DNA from: Enterococcus sp. 9E7_DIV0242
Lineage (GTDB): Bacteria > Bacillota > Bacilli > Lactobacillales > Enterococcaceae
NCBI RefSeq assembly: GCF_002140975.2
Contig: NZ_CP147247.1
Span: 2,082,501 to 2,146,500, forward strand
Direction: 5' to 3'
DNA length: 64,000 bases
Position numbers and translations under genes: made by a program. The notes below the pieces were generated by a model that was not told the origin of the DNA, did no database searches, and was given only the letters and a program-made list of their open reading frames with translations. Below, one piece after another: positions 46,531 through 56,116 of the stretch; the first letter of the stretch is position 1, and each line of letters starts with the position of its first letter.

Positions 46531-47781
46531 CTAATCAATTCTCTTCATTAAGATAATTTTTTTCTTCAAAAATAGTTTATTGATCCAATACAAAGCTAGA
46601 ATAAACGTTGCTATTTCTGATGAACTTGAAGCAACAATAAAATTCCCTATCGGAAATGACAACATTTGAAGGATCATAAAAAAAATTGTCAAATAATCAA
46701 AGGTTGTTTTCTTCTTTTCATTCTGTATCACCTTTGTCAATACTCCAAACAGGAAGCATACAAATAATAGCATCAGCAATCCATACTTATAAATAAACAG
46801 GACAGAATCCGGATGCCACCTTGCACCAATATCAATCATCTGAGACATCTCTTGATCTATATTTCCCTTTCCAAAAAAAATATTCATAAATGGAAATATA
46901 TTAGAAAAGATATTCGAAAAAGAAGACAACCATACTTTTTCAATAAATGTTGAAACATAAAAAAAGCCAAATCCAAAATAACTAAAAATATTTAATGCTC
47001 CAAAAATTACAATTGGGAAATATTTAGAAAAAAAATCATCAGGTATATAAATGATGTCTCTTGTTAAAACAAAACTAAAATTAGAGCCACGTAAAGAAAT
47101 TACATTACTGAATATTGAAATTGCAATTATAATAAATCCAAATAGTAAAATGTATCTAAATATATTTCTTCTATCCGTCTTTAAAAACATAACTGAAATA
47201 AACAATACAACTAATTCAAACATTTCAAAATTAGTGCCTCTTCCAATTCCAATGTATGCATAAGATAATATAATTAGAATCATACATATCCATTGAAACA
47301 AGCTGGTTTTACTTTTTGAAAGCCGCAACTCCAAATAACAAAAAAAGGTTGAGAATTTCACAGCAGCCATCATTATTATGAAAGGCAATTTAGCAATACT
47401 GAAAGCACCTATGTTATTTACTTTAAAATGCTCCTGATATTCAGAATACAAAGATATGTTAGTCATTAAGTTACTGATTACCGATACAGGTGTTTGTCCT
47501 GTATAAAATCTTATAGCAAAAAAAGAAAAAAAGAGGGAACTAACTGCAACAAATAGAAACTTGAATTTTTTATCAGTGATGTACTCATTCTCTATCCCAT
47601 ATTCTTTGATTACCTCTTTCCCTTTTGAATGATTGCCTAATGAAAAAAATGCATACATTCCCCACATTAAGAGAATTGCTGGTAAAACTTGAGTTAATGC
47701 GAGATTAGTAATATAGAAAATAAACAATGCATAAAATGTGAAAATTATATAAAATAGTCTAATTATATTTTTCCCAAACAT
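46531..47781 (-). CDS. Wzy-type oligosaccharide repeat unit polymerase
   Basis: 416 residues with about 11-12 hydrophobic helices and one larger loop around residues 280-320. No sequence motif is strong, as usual for Wzy. Length, topology and position between glycosyltransferase and flippase genes support the call. It is very AT-rich. The gene starts four bases after the stop of the GT2 gene. Confidence 0.75.
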   Translation of the reverse strand: MFGKNIIRLFYIIFTFYALFIFYITNLALTQVLPAILLMWGMYAFFSLGNHSKGKEVIKEYGIENEYITDKKFKFLFVAVSSLFFSFFAIRFYTGQTPVSVISNLMTNISLYSEYQEHFKVNNIGAFSIAKLPFIIMMAAVKFSTFFCYLELRLSKSKTSLFQWICMILIILSYAYIGIGRGTNFEMFELVVLFISVMFLKTDRRNIFRYILLFGFIIIAISIFSNVISLRGSNFSFVLTRDIIYIPDDFFSKYFPIVIFGALNIFSYFGFGFFYVSTFIEKVWLSSFSNIFSNIFPFMNIFFGKGNIDQEMSQMIDIGARWHPDSVLFIYKYGLLMLLFVCFLFGVLTKVIQNEKKKTTFDYLTIFFMILQMLSFPIGNFIVASSSSEIATFILALYWINKLFLKKKIILMKRID

Positions 47782-47785
47782 ACAG

Positions 47786-48727
47786 TTAGTTTCCCTTTCT
47801 TTTTTTGAAACGAAGAGTCAAAAACATTGCTGGATTAACAGCAGCTACTACTATTGCTATTTTATACTTTATCGATACATTAGAAGAGTTTACCGAAGAA
47901 AATACAATTTTCCTAGCTTCTTCTTTTAGTTTCACAATTAATGCTCCATTATCTACTCCATATGAAGCTAGTGGAGAAATCATAGAAACTATAAAATGAC
48001 TTCTAGTAAAAATAAGGCTTGGAAACTCTTTTTGTATGTCTTTATCGATAGTGTCATATATTTTTAGACAACTCATCCTTTTTTCATTCAGATTTGCTCT
48101 ATTTATACTGCCATCTGAGATTTCATAATAGTATAGTTGCTCATAGCAGAGGGAGACTTTATCACAAGAGTTAATAATCCTATAGTTTATTTCGAAATCT
48201 TCAAAGAAGTGTATGTCTCTATTAAATAAATTATTCTTCAATAAACTAGCTTCGTACAAATATGCCCATACTGATGTAGGAAATTGCATTAAAAAAAGAC
48301 TTTTTAGGGCTGTTTTCTTATCAAAGAATGAACTTTTCTCCTCAAACAAGCTGTTTGGCTTTATTGTGTAATTAGCCAACGTACAAATTCGAGCACTATC
48401 TTTTATAATTTTCGAAATCATGGTACTATACATTTCGCTATGAATAAAATCATCGCTATCCACAAAACCGATAAAATCCCCTGTAGCAGACCCAATACCT
48501 AGATTTCTACTATCTGAAACTCCTGTATTTTTCTTGTTAATTACTAAAATTCTAGAATCCATCTGCTCATATTTTTTACAGATTTCCAACGAACGATCTT
48601 TTGAACCATCGTTTACTAATATAACCTCAAGATTTGAATGAGATTGTCCTAATATAGACTCTATGCATCGTTCTAACGTAGTTTCAGCATTATAAATCGG
48701 TACTATTACACTAATCAAACAGTCCAT
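47786..48727 (-). CDS. glycosyltransferase family 2
   Basis: 313 residues. The N-terminal GT-A fold is standard: SVIVPIYNAETTLERCIES, EVILVNDGSKDRS, and the metal-binding DXD segment GFVDSDDF near residue 94. A hydrophobic stretch at the C terminus may touch the membrane. It adds one sugar to the capsule repeat unit from a nucleotide sugar; donor and acceptor are unknown. Confidence 0.92.
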   Translation of the reverse strand: MDCLISVIVPIYNAETTLERCIESILGQSHSNLEVILVNDGSKDRSLEICKKYEQMDSRILVINKKNTGVSDSRNLGIGSATGDFIGFVDSDDFIHSEMYSTMISKIIKDSARICTLANYTIKPNSLFEEKSSFFDKKTALKSLFLMQFPTSVWAYLYEASLLKNNLFNRDIHFFEDFEINYRIINSCDKVSLCYEQLYYYEISDGSINRANLNEKRMSCLKIYDTIDKDIQKEFPSLIFTRSHFIVSMISPLASYGVDNGALIVKLKEEARKIVFSSVNSSNVSIKYKIAIVVAAVNPAMFLTLRFKKRKGN

Positions 48728-48747
48728 TTTTTTCTCCCTGTTTTTTT

Positions 48748-50046
48748 TTACAATAATAGTGAACCAAACAGCTCACTCATTCTTTTCTCAAACTTTTCTA
48801 TATTATACTCTTCTTTGTACTGCAAAAAAGACTTTTTAGCAAATCTATCACGAGTTTCCTGATTACTGAGCAATAACCCAACTTCACTCTCTAAATCATC
48901 GATATCCGTAACACAACAGGCTATTGAAGTTAAGTAACTTATTGAAGCAAGTTCTGCCGGACCAATTGCAAGTATCGGCTTATTTAAAGACATATACTCC
49001 GGTATTTTAGTTGATAAAGAAAGCCTTGTCGATTCAACACTTTCTTTATCAAATGCTTCAACATGTACAGGAACGTCACAACGATTCAACACTAGCTTAA
49101 GCTCGTCTGAGGAAACAAATCCATGGTATTCCACAGATTCAAATCCAGTCAATCTTGCGAAATCATTTTCATCTATAGTGTTCTTAGTGTATAGATGCAA
49201 TTTGGCTTTCTTTTGGTTTTTATCATCAGTATTATACTTGTCCAATACTGATGCGAGTTCCATGAGTGATTTATCTCTGTTAAAATGTAATCCACCAGCA
49301 TATACAAAACTAAACTCTTTATTCGTTTGTTTAGGCTCCATATTGCCTTCAATTAATAATGACTCTGACATATTCTTTAGCACAATACTTTTCTTTCCAA
49401 ATATAGTTTCATACACTGTGTTCATTTTATCTGAAATAACAAATAGAAGGTCGCTTTTTTCGATAGTTCTACCCATCGCTCGCTTAATTCTTTTTCTTCG
49501 TAACTCAAATAGAAGACTTTTATTTTCTCTTGGAAGAATATAATCATCTGTGATATACGTACAAAGTCTGGTTTTGTATCTTTCTTGAACTACCTTTACT
49601 ATATCATAAGCAAATTCAGAATCTCCTGCACAAAAGAAAATTATATTTGGATTGAACGAATCAATCCAAGAAAATAATTTATCATTTTTCCAACTTTTTT
49701 TCTTCCAAATAATCTCTCTAAAAATTCTGGTTAATTGATTTCTGGAAATTGAAGCAGATACGTCATTACTATCTGCAGCTACTTCATTATTACGAACTGC
49801 TGCTGTATTAACGATATCTCCAGCTCTCTTTTTTAAAGAAAAAAAACTATTCAACATATCCTTATCTGTCACCCTAAAATAAAGTTCAGTAACATTTGAA
49901 CTCGGCTGTTCATTCTTAAAGTAGAGCTGCGCAACATTCACGTTCTTTAGCCCTGAAAATACGGCTGCTAATGTTTTCCCATTATTACCTGTTTCACTGA
50001 AAGCATTATTACTGATAACTAGAATATTTGTTTCTGGTGAGTTCAT
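48748..50046 (-). CDS. glycosyltransferase, GT-B/GT4-like
   Basis: 432 residues from the ATG that overlaps the stop of the epimerase gene (ATGA), preceded by GTGGAGAAA. The N-terminal part resembles a Rossmann half with ILVISNNAFSETGNNGKTL, and the C-terminal half has FSFVYAGGLHFNRDKSLMELASVL, EYHGFVSS and an E-x7-E-like segment, SLSTKIPEYMSLNKPILAIGP. It is a probable glycosyltransferase of the capsule repeat; specificity unknown. Confidence 0.83.
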   Translation of the reverse strand: MNSPETNILVISNNAFSETGNNGKTLAAVFSGLKNVNVAQLYFKNEQPSSNVTELYFRVTDKDMLNSFFSLKKRAGDIVNTAAVRNNEVAADSNDVSASISRNQLTRIFREIIWKKKSWKNDKLFSWIDSFNPNIIFFCAGDSEFAYDIVKVVQERYKTRLCTYITDDYILPRENKSLLFELRRKRIKRAMGRTIEKSDLLFVISDKMNTVYETIFGKKSIVLKNMSESLLIEGNMEPKQTNKEFSFVYAGGLHFNRDKSLMELASVLDKYNTDDKNQKKAKLHLYTKNTIDENDFARLTGFESVEYHGFVSSDELKLVLNRCDVPVHVEAFDKESVESTRLSLSTKIPEYMSLNKPILAIGPAELASISYLTSIACCVTDIDDLESEVGLLLSNQETRDRFAKKSFLQYKEEYNIEKFEKRMSELFGSLLL

Positions 50047-51167
50047 TTTCTCCACACCACTCGATTTACATAATCCGTATAAGATAGAATAATTCTCAAT
50101 ACTTTTTCAGAAACATTTGGCATTGAGTAGTCAGAAACATATCTCAATGTATCTTCTTCCTGAGTTTCTAAAACAGCTAATCCTTCCATAATACGATCCT
50201 TTTTAAGACCTACCATCATCACGCTAGCCTCTTCCATTGCCTCTGGACGTTCATGCGCTTGACGTATGTTCAATGCCCTAAATTTCAAAATAGAAGATTC
50301 TTCACTGATTGTTCCACTATCACTTAATACTGTCTTTGCATTTATCTGTAATTTATTATAATCAATAAAGCCCATCGGTTTCATTGTTTGAATCATTTCA
50401 TGGAACTTGATGCCCAATTTCTCGATCATGTTCATCGTACGTGGATGAGTACTGATGATAATCGGCAATCCATAGACCTCAGCAATACTGTTTAGGCTAT
50501 TTACCAAATCCATGAAGTTCTCTTCTGAACTGATATTTTCTTCTCTATGAGCGGAAACAACAAAATATTGTCCTTTTTTCAGGGATAACTGCTCCAATAT
50601 CGTTGACTGCTCGATTTCATCTTTTCGAGAATTCAATACTTCATACATGGGACTTCCGGTCTTAATGATCCGATCTGCAGGCAGTCCTTCTCTTAATAAA
50701 TACTCACGTGCTATATCACTATAAGTTAAATTGATGTCAGCCGTATGATCTACGATTTTTCTATTTGTTTCTTCTGGTACTCTTTGGTCAAAACAACGAT
50801 TACCTGCTTCCATATGAAAAATTGGAATATGTCTTCTTTTAGCAGCAATAGCAGCTAAACAGCTGTTTGTATCGCCTAAAACCAGAAAAGCATCCGGTTG
50901 AACTTCATCTAATACAGGATCGATTTTGATAAAGATATTTCCTACAGTTTCAACCGCTGTACCTGTCGCTGCATTTAAAAAATAATCGGGTTTCTTTAAA
51001 TTGAAATCTTCAAAAAATACTTCATTCAACTCGTAATCATAATTTTGCCCCGTATGGACCAAAATATGCTCAATCGCTTCAGAAGCGTTCAACTTCTTGA
51101 TAACTGCTGAAAGTCTGATAATTTCAGGTCTGGTTCCTACTACAGTCATTACTTTCAATTTCTTCAC
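50043..51167 (-). CDS. capG: UDP-N-acetylglucosamine 2-epimerase-like enzyme of UDP-L-FucNAc synthesis (CapG/FnlC)
   Basis: 374 residues of the WecB/NeuC fold: VVGTRPEIIRLSAVI, VHTGQNYDYELNE, VLGDTNSCLAA, HMEAGNRCFDQRVPEETNR, VVSAHREEN and DSGTISEESSIL. The HMEAGNRCFD variant and position directly after the capE- and capF-like genes identify the CapG/FnlC subgroup, which makes UDP-L-FucNAc in the last step, rather than the ManNAc-forming MnaA. It starts two bases after the CapF-like stop. The symbol follows the S. aureus naming. Confidence 0.88.
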   Translation of the reverse strand: MKKLKVMTVVGTRPEIIRLSAVIKKLNASEAIEHILVHTGQNYDYELNEVFFEDFNLKKPDYFLNAATGTAVETVGNIFIKIDPVLDEVQPDAFLVLGDTNSCLAAIAAKRRHIPIFHMEAGNRCFDQRVPEETNRKIVDHTADINLTYSDIAREYLLREGLPADRIIKTGSPMYEVLNSRKDEIEQSTILEQLSLKKGQYFVVSAHREENISSEENFMDLVNSLNSIAEVYGLPIIISTHPRTMNMIEKLGIKFHEMIQTMKPMGFIDYNKLQINAKTVLSDSGTISEESSILKFRALNIRQAHERPEAMEEASVMMVGLKKDRIMEGLAVLETQEEDTLRYVSDYSMPNVSEKVLRIILSYTDYVNRVVWRK

Positions 51168-51169
51168 AA

Positions 51170-52279
51170 TTAAACCTCCACAAAATAGGTATCCGGATGA
51201 TTTGGATCAAAGATTTCATTAACCCACATGACAGTAACCATATCCGTTTCCCCAAGATTCTCAATGTTATGTGTATAGCCTACAGGAATATCCACGACTT
51301 CCAGTTTTTCCGCTGAGACAAAATATTCAATCACATCATCTGTATCAATTTTTCTAAATCTAATGACCCCTTTGCCACTCACAACTAAGAACTTTTCATT
51401 TTTTGTATGATGCCAGTGGTTTCCTTTAACAATACCAGGCTTAGAAATATTCACAGACACTTGCCCTCTGTCGCTCGTTTTAAGAAATTCAGTAAATGAG
51501 CCACGGTTATCTATATTCATCGTTAAATCATACGAAAAATCATCTTCCGACAAGAAGCTTAAATACGTACTATAAAGATTTTTTTCTAATCTTCTATCAA
51601 GCTTTGGAACAGCTAATGTCTTTCGACTATTTTTGAATCCCTCAATCAGCTGCTTCAGCTCACCAACAGTTGTCCAATCTATCTCAGGAACTATACAATA
51701 TCGTCCGTCTCTTGTTGGACTTCCTTTAAGACAGCGAATCAGCTCTTTCACGACATCATCAATATAGCAAAGCTCCATTTCAGCTTGCGGATCATTTACT
51801 GTAACTTCTTCGTTCCGAGCAATTTTGTGACAGAAAGTCGCTACAACGGTATTGTAGTTCGGTCGTGACCATTTCCCATACAAATTGGAAAAACGATAAA
51901 TGAAAACGTCAGCACCATTTTCTTTTCCATACGCTTCTAACAGTTCTTCTCCTGCCTGTTTGCTCTTTCCATAAGGATTATCCAGAGCAGCCTGTATGGA
52001 AGAAGAAATCATCACAGGACAACGATTGCTATGCTTTTTTAATAGTGCCAACAACTCCGAAGTAAATCCAAAGTTCCCTTCCATAAATTCTTCTGTTTTT
52101 TCTGGACGATTGACTCCAGCTAAATGAAAGACAAAATCCGCTTGTTTACAATAGTCTTCAAGAAGCTCTTTCGGTGTCTCCACATCAAATGTCAGAATCT
52201 GATTAAACTCCTGATTCCTAAGCTCCGCAATCAAATTTTTTCCTAGAAACCCATTCGCTCCCGTTACAAGAATGTTCAT
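51170..52279 (-). CDS. capF: bifunctional UDP-sugar reductase/epimerase (CapF/FnlB)
   Basis: 369 residues from the ATG that overlaps the capE TGA (TGATG). Residues 1-245 are a short-chain dehydrogenase fold, with GANGFLGKNL for NAD(P) and YGKSK as catalytic Tyr/Lys. Residues 250-369 are a cupin domain (KPGIVKGNHWHHTKNEKFLVVSG) carrying the metal-binding His residues. This two-domain plan is that of CapF of S. aureus, which epimerises then reduces the CapE product to UDP-6-deoxy-L-talose-type sugar. It is the second step of UDP-L-FucNAc synthesis. Confidence 0.92.
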   Translation of the reverse strand: MNILVTGANGFLGKNLIAELRNQEFNQILTFDVETPKELLEDYCKQADFVFHLAGVNRPEKTEEFMEGNFGFTSELLALLKKHSNRCPVMISSSIQAALDNPYGKSKQAGEELLEAYGKENGADVFIYRFSNLYGKWSRPNYNTVVATFCHKIARNEEVTVNDPQAEMELCYIDDVVKELIRCLKGSPTRDGRYCIVPEIDWTTVGELKQLIEGFKNSRKTLAVPKLDRRLEKNLYSTYLSFLSEDDFSYDLTMNIDNRGSFTEFLKTSDRGQVSVNISKPGIVKGNHWHHTKNEKFLVVSGKGVIRFRKIDTDDVIEYFVSAEKLEVVDIPVGYTHNIENLGETDMVTVMWVNEIFDPNHPDTYFVEV

Positions 52280-53298
52280 CAACTATTCCACGCTTTCAAC
52301 TCTTCTTGCACATAAGTCAATTCAAGTAATTTCTCTTTGATTTGTTCCACGGTTAATCTCTGCGTATTATCAGAATTATACTCTTCCTCATTTGTAAGCT
52401 CTTGATTTCCTTCAACAAAATACTTGTCGTAATTCAAATCTCTAGTATCCGCAGGTACGCGATAGAAGTCACTCATATCCTCTGAAACTAAATACTCTTC
52501 TTTTGTCAGCAATGTTTCGTAGCGTTTTTCTCCGTGGCGGGTGCCAATAATCTTTATCTGAGTCTCTACTGCAAATAACTCTTTCACTGCTTGAGCTAAA
52601 TCCCCCACTGTTGAAGCTGGTGATTTTTGGACCATGATATCTCCTGCTACAGCGTTCTGGAAAGCAAATACTACAAGCTCTACAGCTTCTTCCAAGCTCA
52701 TCAAGAAACGAGTCATTTCCGGATCAGTGATTGTTAGCTCCTGACCATTTTTGATTTGATCGATAAATAGTGGAATAACAGAACCACGAGAAGCCATCAC
52801 ATTTCCATAGCGTGTTCCACAAATAACAGTGTCTGTATCTTCAGCAGCTTTAGCTTTTGCAACAAAAACTTTTTCCATCATTGCTTTTGAAATCCCCATT
52901 GCATTGATTGGATACGCTGCTTTATCAGTTGATAAACAAATTACTTTTTTTACCTTTTCTTGTATCGCAGCATTCAGTACATTTTCAGTCCCAATAACAT
53001 TTGTTTTTACAGCCTCCATTGGGAAAAATTCACAGGAAGGAACCTGTTTTAATGCTGCTGCATGAAAAATGTAATCCACGCCATGCATTGCATTTTGCAC
53101 ACTATTGTAGTCCCTTACGTCTCCAATATAAAACTTCAATTTATCGTTGGCATACTTTTTTCTCATATCATCTTGCTTTTTTTCATCACGGGAAAATATA
53201 CGAATTTCTTTAACGTCTGTATATAGAAATCGATCCATTACTGCATTTCCAAACGATCCTGTCCCACCAGTGATTAAAAGAACCTTATCCTTAAACAT
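52279..53298 (-). CDS. capE: UDP-GlcNAc 4,6-dehydratase/5-epimerase (CapE/FnlA)
   Basis: 339 residues of a short-chain dehydrogenase fold. GGTGSFGNAV binds NAD(P), HAAALKQVPSCEFFPMEAV and CLSTDKAAYPINAMGISKAMMEKV hold the catalytic residues (Lys in place of the usual Tyr-x-x-x-Lys, as in CapE). It starts UDP-L-FucNAc synthesis from UDP-GlcNAc. It overlaps capF by one base and follows the WbuB-like gene by 14 bases. Together with capF and capG it makes one sugar donor of the capsule. Confidence 0.93.
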   Translation of the reverse strand: MFKDKVLLITGGTGSFGNAVMDRFLYTDVKEIRIFSRDEKKQDDMRKKYANDKLKFYIGDVRDYNSVQNAMHGVDYIFHAAALKQVPSCEFFPMEAVKTNVIGTENVLNAAIQEKVKKVICLSTDKAAYPINAMGISKAMMEKVFVAKAKAAEDTDTVICGTRYGNVMASRGSVIPLFIDQIKNGQELTITDPEMTRFLMSLEEAVELVVFAFQNAVAGDIMVQKSPASTVGDLAQAVKELFAVETQIKIIGTRHGEKRYETLLTKEEYLVSEDMSDFYRVPADTRDLNYDKYFVEGNQELTNEEEYNSDNTQRLTVEQIKEKLLELTYVQEELKAWNS

Positions 53299-53312
53299 TC
53301 ATTTTTTCCTCT

Positions 53313-54524
53313 CTATTCCATATTAAAGTGATTTAGTATAATTTCTGATGCTATTCTTACATCATAATTCTCTTTTAGAAAGCTGTAAGAATATGATGAA
53401 TTTTCTTTTCTAACTTTAGGATCAAGCAATTTTTCTATATTTATTTTAAACTTTTCAGAATCCCGTGTGTTACTCCAAAATCCCAACTGATTCTCCTCCA
53501 ATAGGTACTGAAGGTCACAATTGTCATCAGTCGCTGCTATAACAGGCAACGAAGCTTGAAGGTATGTAAGAAAACGCGAAGGGAAATTTGGAATAGTAAA
53601 ATCTGGATTCAAAAAAATCATACCGACATCTACCGTTGAGACTAACTGATTATATTCTTCTTTAGGTAGGGAACTGATTAACAACGTATTGCTTAATCCC
53701 AACTCATCAATACCGATTTTCAAATTATTGTACTCGGTTCCTGATCCGACAATAACAAAAAATGCTTCTTTAAAATTGCATTCAGCTATATTAGAGAGTA
53801 AATATTCTATTCCCTGAGGTTTACCTAGGTTTCCTCCATAGATAAATACTACGCTGTTTTCAGGTATCCCATATTTTTTTCGAATTTCTGATTTTTTGTT
53901 TTCCTCTGAACGAATTTCAAAAGGAGAAATTGAATTTGCACATATTTCTACTTTTTGGGGATCAATCTCATTATTGGATAAAATGAAATTCACATTATTT
54001 TTGGTCATGCATCCAATATAATCTGAAATTTCATATAGCCGTTTTTCTTTTCTGAAAAAGTATCTTAAGATGATTGATTTTAACCCTGTAGGTTCTAATA
54101 TTTTCAAATCTACAGCATTCTGAGGAAAAATATCTTTTAATAGTAAATACGTTTTAGCCTTGTCCCTTTTTTTAATGTATCTAATTACTTTTTCCAACGT
54201 AATAGGCGGTGTAGAATATAAAATTAAATCAAAGGTAACATCTGCAAAATATTTTTTTACTCCTTTGATATATTGTTTTTCAATCAACAACGTACTTATA
54301 CCTTTTTCAATCATATTAGTTTTAGTAATATTACCAACTTTAAGTTTCAAGATATATGAATCTTCATCTGTAATAAGCCTGTCCGCTTCATTATTCCGTT
54401 TCTCTATTGGCGAAACAACATAAATATTATTTCCTTTTTCTCGCAGACTATTTAAAAGGTCTACATATAGCCCTTGATCCTCAAAAGAATTTATATTCGA
54501 CAAGGTCAAAAATAGAATATTCAT
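53313..54524 (-). CDS. WbuB-like glycosyltransferase (probable L-FucNAc transferase)
   Basis: 403 residues, GT4/GT-B fold. The N terminus MNILFLTLSNINSFEDQGLYVDLL, LLLKDIFPQNAVDLKIL, FIYGGNLGKPQGIEYLL and the C-terminal PNFPSRFLTYLQASLPVIAATD resemble WbuB, the transferase encoded with fnlABC in E. coli O-antigen loci. Its place next to capEFG fits transfer of FucNAc; that link is inferred. It overlaps the ATP-grasp gene by four bases (ATGA). Confidence 0.83.
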   Translation of the reverse strand: MNILFLTLSNINSFEDQGLYVDLLNSLREKGNNIYVVSPIEKRNNEADRLITDEDSYILKLKVGNITKTNMIEKGISTLLIEKQYIKGVKKYFADVTFDLILYSTPPITLEKVIRYIKKRDKAKTYLLLKDIFPQNAVDLKILEPTGLKSIILRYFFRKEKRLYEISDYIGCMTKNNVNFILSNNEIDPQKVEICANSISPFEIRSEENKKSEIRKKYGIPENSVVFIYGGNLGKPQGIEYLLSNIAECNFKEAFFVIVGSGTEYNNLKIGIDELGLSNTLLISSLPKEEYNQLVSTVDVGMIFLNPDFTIPNFPSRFLTYLQASLPVIAATDDNCDLQYLLEENQLGFWSNTRDSEKFKINIEKLLDPKVRKENSSYSYSFLKENYDVRIASEIILNHFNME

Positions 54525-55492
54525 TTATCTAACCTCTTTATTATTACATCATTGTACTTCATCATAAATATATTCTCTTCATAGTTTCCTAATTCTGCAG
54601 TATTTACGTTCCCTTGAAGATTTATTTTTATGTATTCAATAAAATTCACACCACATTCATAGGCATGGGGGTAACCTCCACCAAATCTAGGGTTTACTTC
54701 TGAAATATAATAAAAACCATCTTTTTCGAATACATCGATATCTATTACACCTTTATAATCGCTCTTTTCTATAAAATCGATTATAAAATTTTCCAACTCA
54801 ACATTTCGTATGGAAACTGACTTGTCTGTTTCACCAGCACGCATTTTAATTTTTTTCTTTATGAAAAGAGAAATCAGTTCTCCTGAAAGAAGATCAATAT
54901 AGGCATCTACACCATATTCATTTCCATCCATAAATTCCTGTACAATCGTCAATTCTTTATTATCTGTAAATACATCAGCAAGCACTTTTTCTGATTCAAT
55001 AATGGATATACCTAAACTGGCACTTCCCATCCTAGGTTTGACAAACAGTGGAAAAGTCACTTTATTTTTTTTCAGATCATTAGAAACAGATTGAAATGAA
55101 TCATACGTTCTTGGCGTTCTTATACCCAAACTATCAAGATGGTTGAACATCGCCAGTTTATCAAGACATCTGTCTACAACTTCTTTCGGAGAGATTAAAA
55201 TTTTGCACCCTATTGCTTCAAATAACTGTTTATTTTCTGAAATCAAACTAATCTCAGGATCAATAAGTGTTAGGATAAGACTTATTGATTCTTTTTTACA
55301 AATAGATAGAATTTCTTTAATATAATTTCCTTCTGTTATTTTTGGTACAACATAGTGACTATCCGCTTCATATAATGCCGGCGCCAATTCACTGGAATCT
55401 GTAGCAATTATCTTACCAACTCCTGAAAATCCCTCTTTAAAATAACGCACTAATTTATTTCTTGTTCCACAACTTAGAATTAGTATATTCAT
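54521..55492 (-). CDS. ATP-grasp domain protein of the capsule locus
   Basis: 323 residues with the ATP-grasp layout: an N-terminal pre-grasp (MNILILSCGTRNKLVRYFKEGF), DKLAMFNHLDSLGIRTPRTY, FPLFVKPRMGSASLGISII with the ATP-binding Lys, VQEFMDGNEYGVDAY, and YYISEVNPRFGGGYPHAYECG with the Mg2+-binding Glu-Asn. It resembles the carbamoyl-phosphate-synthetase-like group. It would ligate a carboxylate (perhaps an amino acid) to an amine or other nucleophile, plausibly the 4-amino group of a capsule sugar. That role is inference. Confidence 0.83.
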   Translation of the reverse strand: MNILILSCGTRNKLVRYFKEGFSGVGKIIATDSSELAPALYEADSHYVVPKITEGNYIKEILSICKKESISLILTLIDPEISLISENKQLFEAIGCKILISPKEVVDRCLDKLAMFNHLDSLGIRTPRTYDSFQSVSNDLKKNKVTFPLFVKPRMGSASLGISIIESEKVLADVFTDNKELTIVQEFMDGNEYGVDAYIDLLSGELISLFIKKKIKMRAGETDKSVSIRNVELENFIIDFIEKSDYKGVIDIDVFEKDGFYYISEVNPRFGGGYPHAYECGVNFIEYIKINLQGNVNTAELGNYEENIFMMKYNDVIIKRLDK

Positions 55493-55600
55493 TTCCAGCC
55501 ACTTTCTTACTCGTTCTATTTTTGTTCAATTCGTACATTCATCGTCACTCAGATACTTGTACATCTTACGTGAATTACTAATAATTTTAATTTTGTTTTT

Positions 55601-56116
55601 TCACAAAAACTTTTCTCGAATTTCTAAATCAAAATAATTGTTATCTATTAATCTATGTTTCATCTTTGTACCCACAAGTTTGTAGCCATTTTTTTCCCAA
55701 AATTGAACTGCAACTTCATTCGCTTTAACTACATCCAAATTGATTTTCCTCAAATTAAGATAATTTTTGGCATAATTTTCAATATCTTTAAGTGCTCTAC
55801 TGGCTATTCCTTTCCCTTGGAAAATTTTTTCTCCTATATAGATTCCAATTTCACAAGTTCTATGAACAAAATTCATGTTATATAGACCGATAACTCCAAC
55901 TGATACTAAATCATTTTCTTGCTCTACCTCAATCATAAAACGTTGATTCTCCATAGTATGCAGAATCAACGCCTCCATATGTTTTTCTAAATCGTATCTA
56001 GATTGAGGTCTATATCCACCACCTAAATATTTAAAAATTTCTTTATCGTTTTTCCACTGATATAATTTTTCTACATCATTCAATTCAAAAGGTCTAATAC
56101 TAACTTTATCACTCAT
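55601..56116 (-). CDS. GNAT family acetyltransferase (RimJ/RimL-like) of the capsule locus
   Basis: 171 residues with VSIRPFELNDVEKLYQW at the start, EIGIYIGEKIFQGKGIASRAL as acetyl-CoA binding motif, and INLDVVKANEVAVQFWEKNGYKLVG, typical of the RimJ/RimL-like GNAT group. In this place it probably acetylates a 4-amino-sugar nucleotide made by the aminotransferase two genes upstream, replacing the left-handed-helix PglD/EpsM enzyme. It overlaps the sugar transferase gene by eight bases. Confidence 0.85.
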   Translation of the reverse strand: MSDKVSIRPFELNDVEKLYQWKNDKEIFKYLGGGYRPQSRYDLEKHMEALILHTMENQRFMIEVEQENDLVSVGVIGLYNMNFVHRTCEIGIYIGEKIFQGKGIASRALKDIENYAKNYLNLRKINLDVVKANEVAVQFWEKNGYKLVGTKMKHRLIDNNYFDLEIREKFL

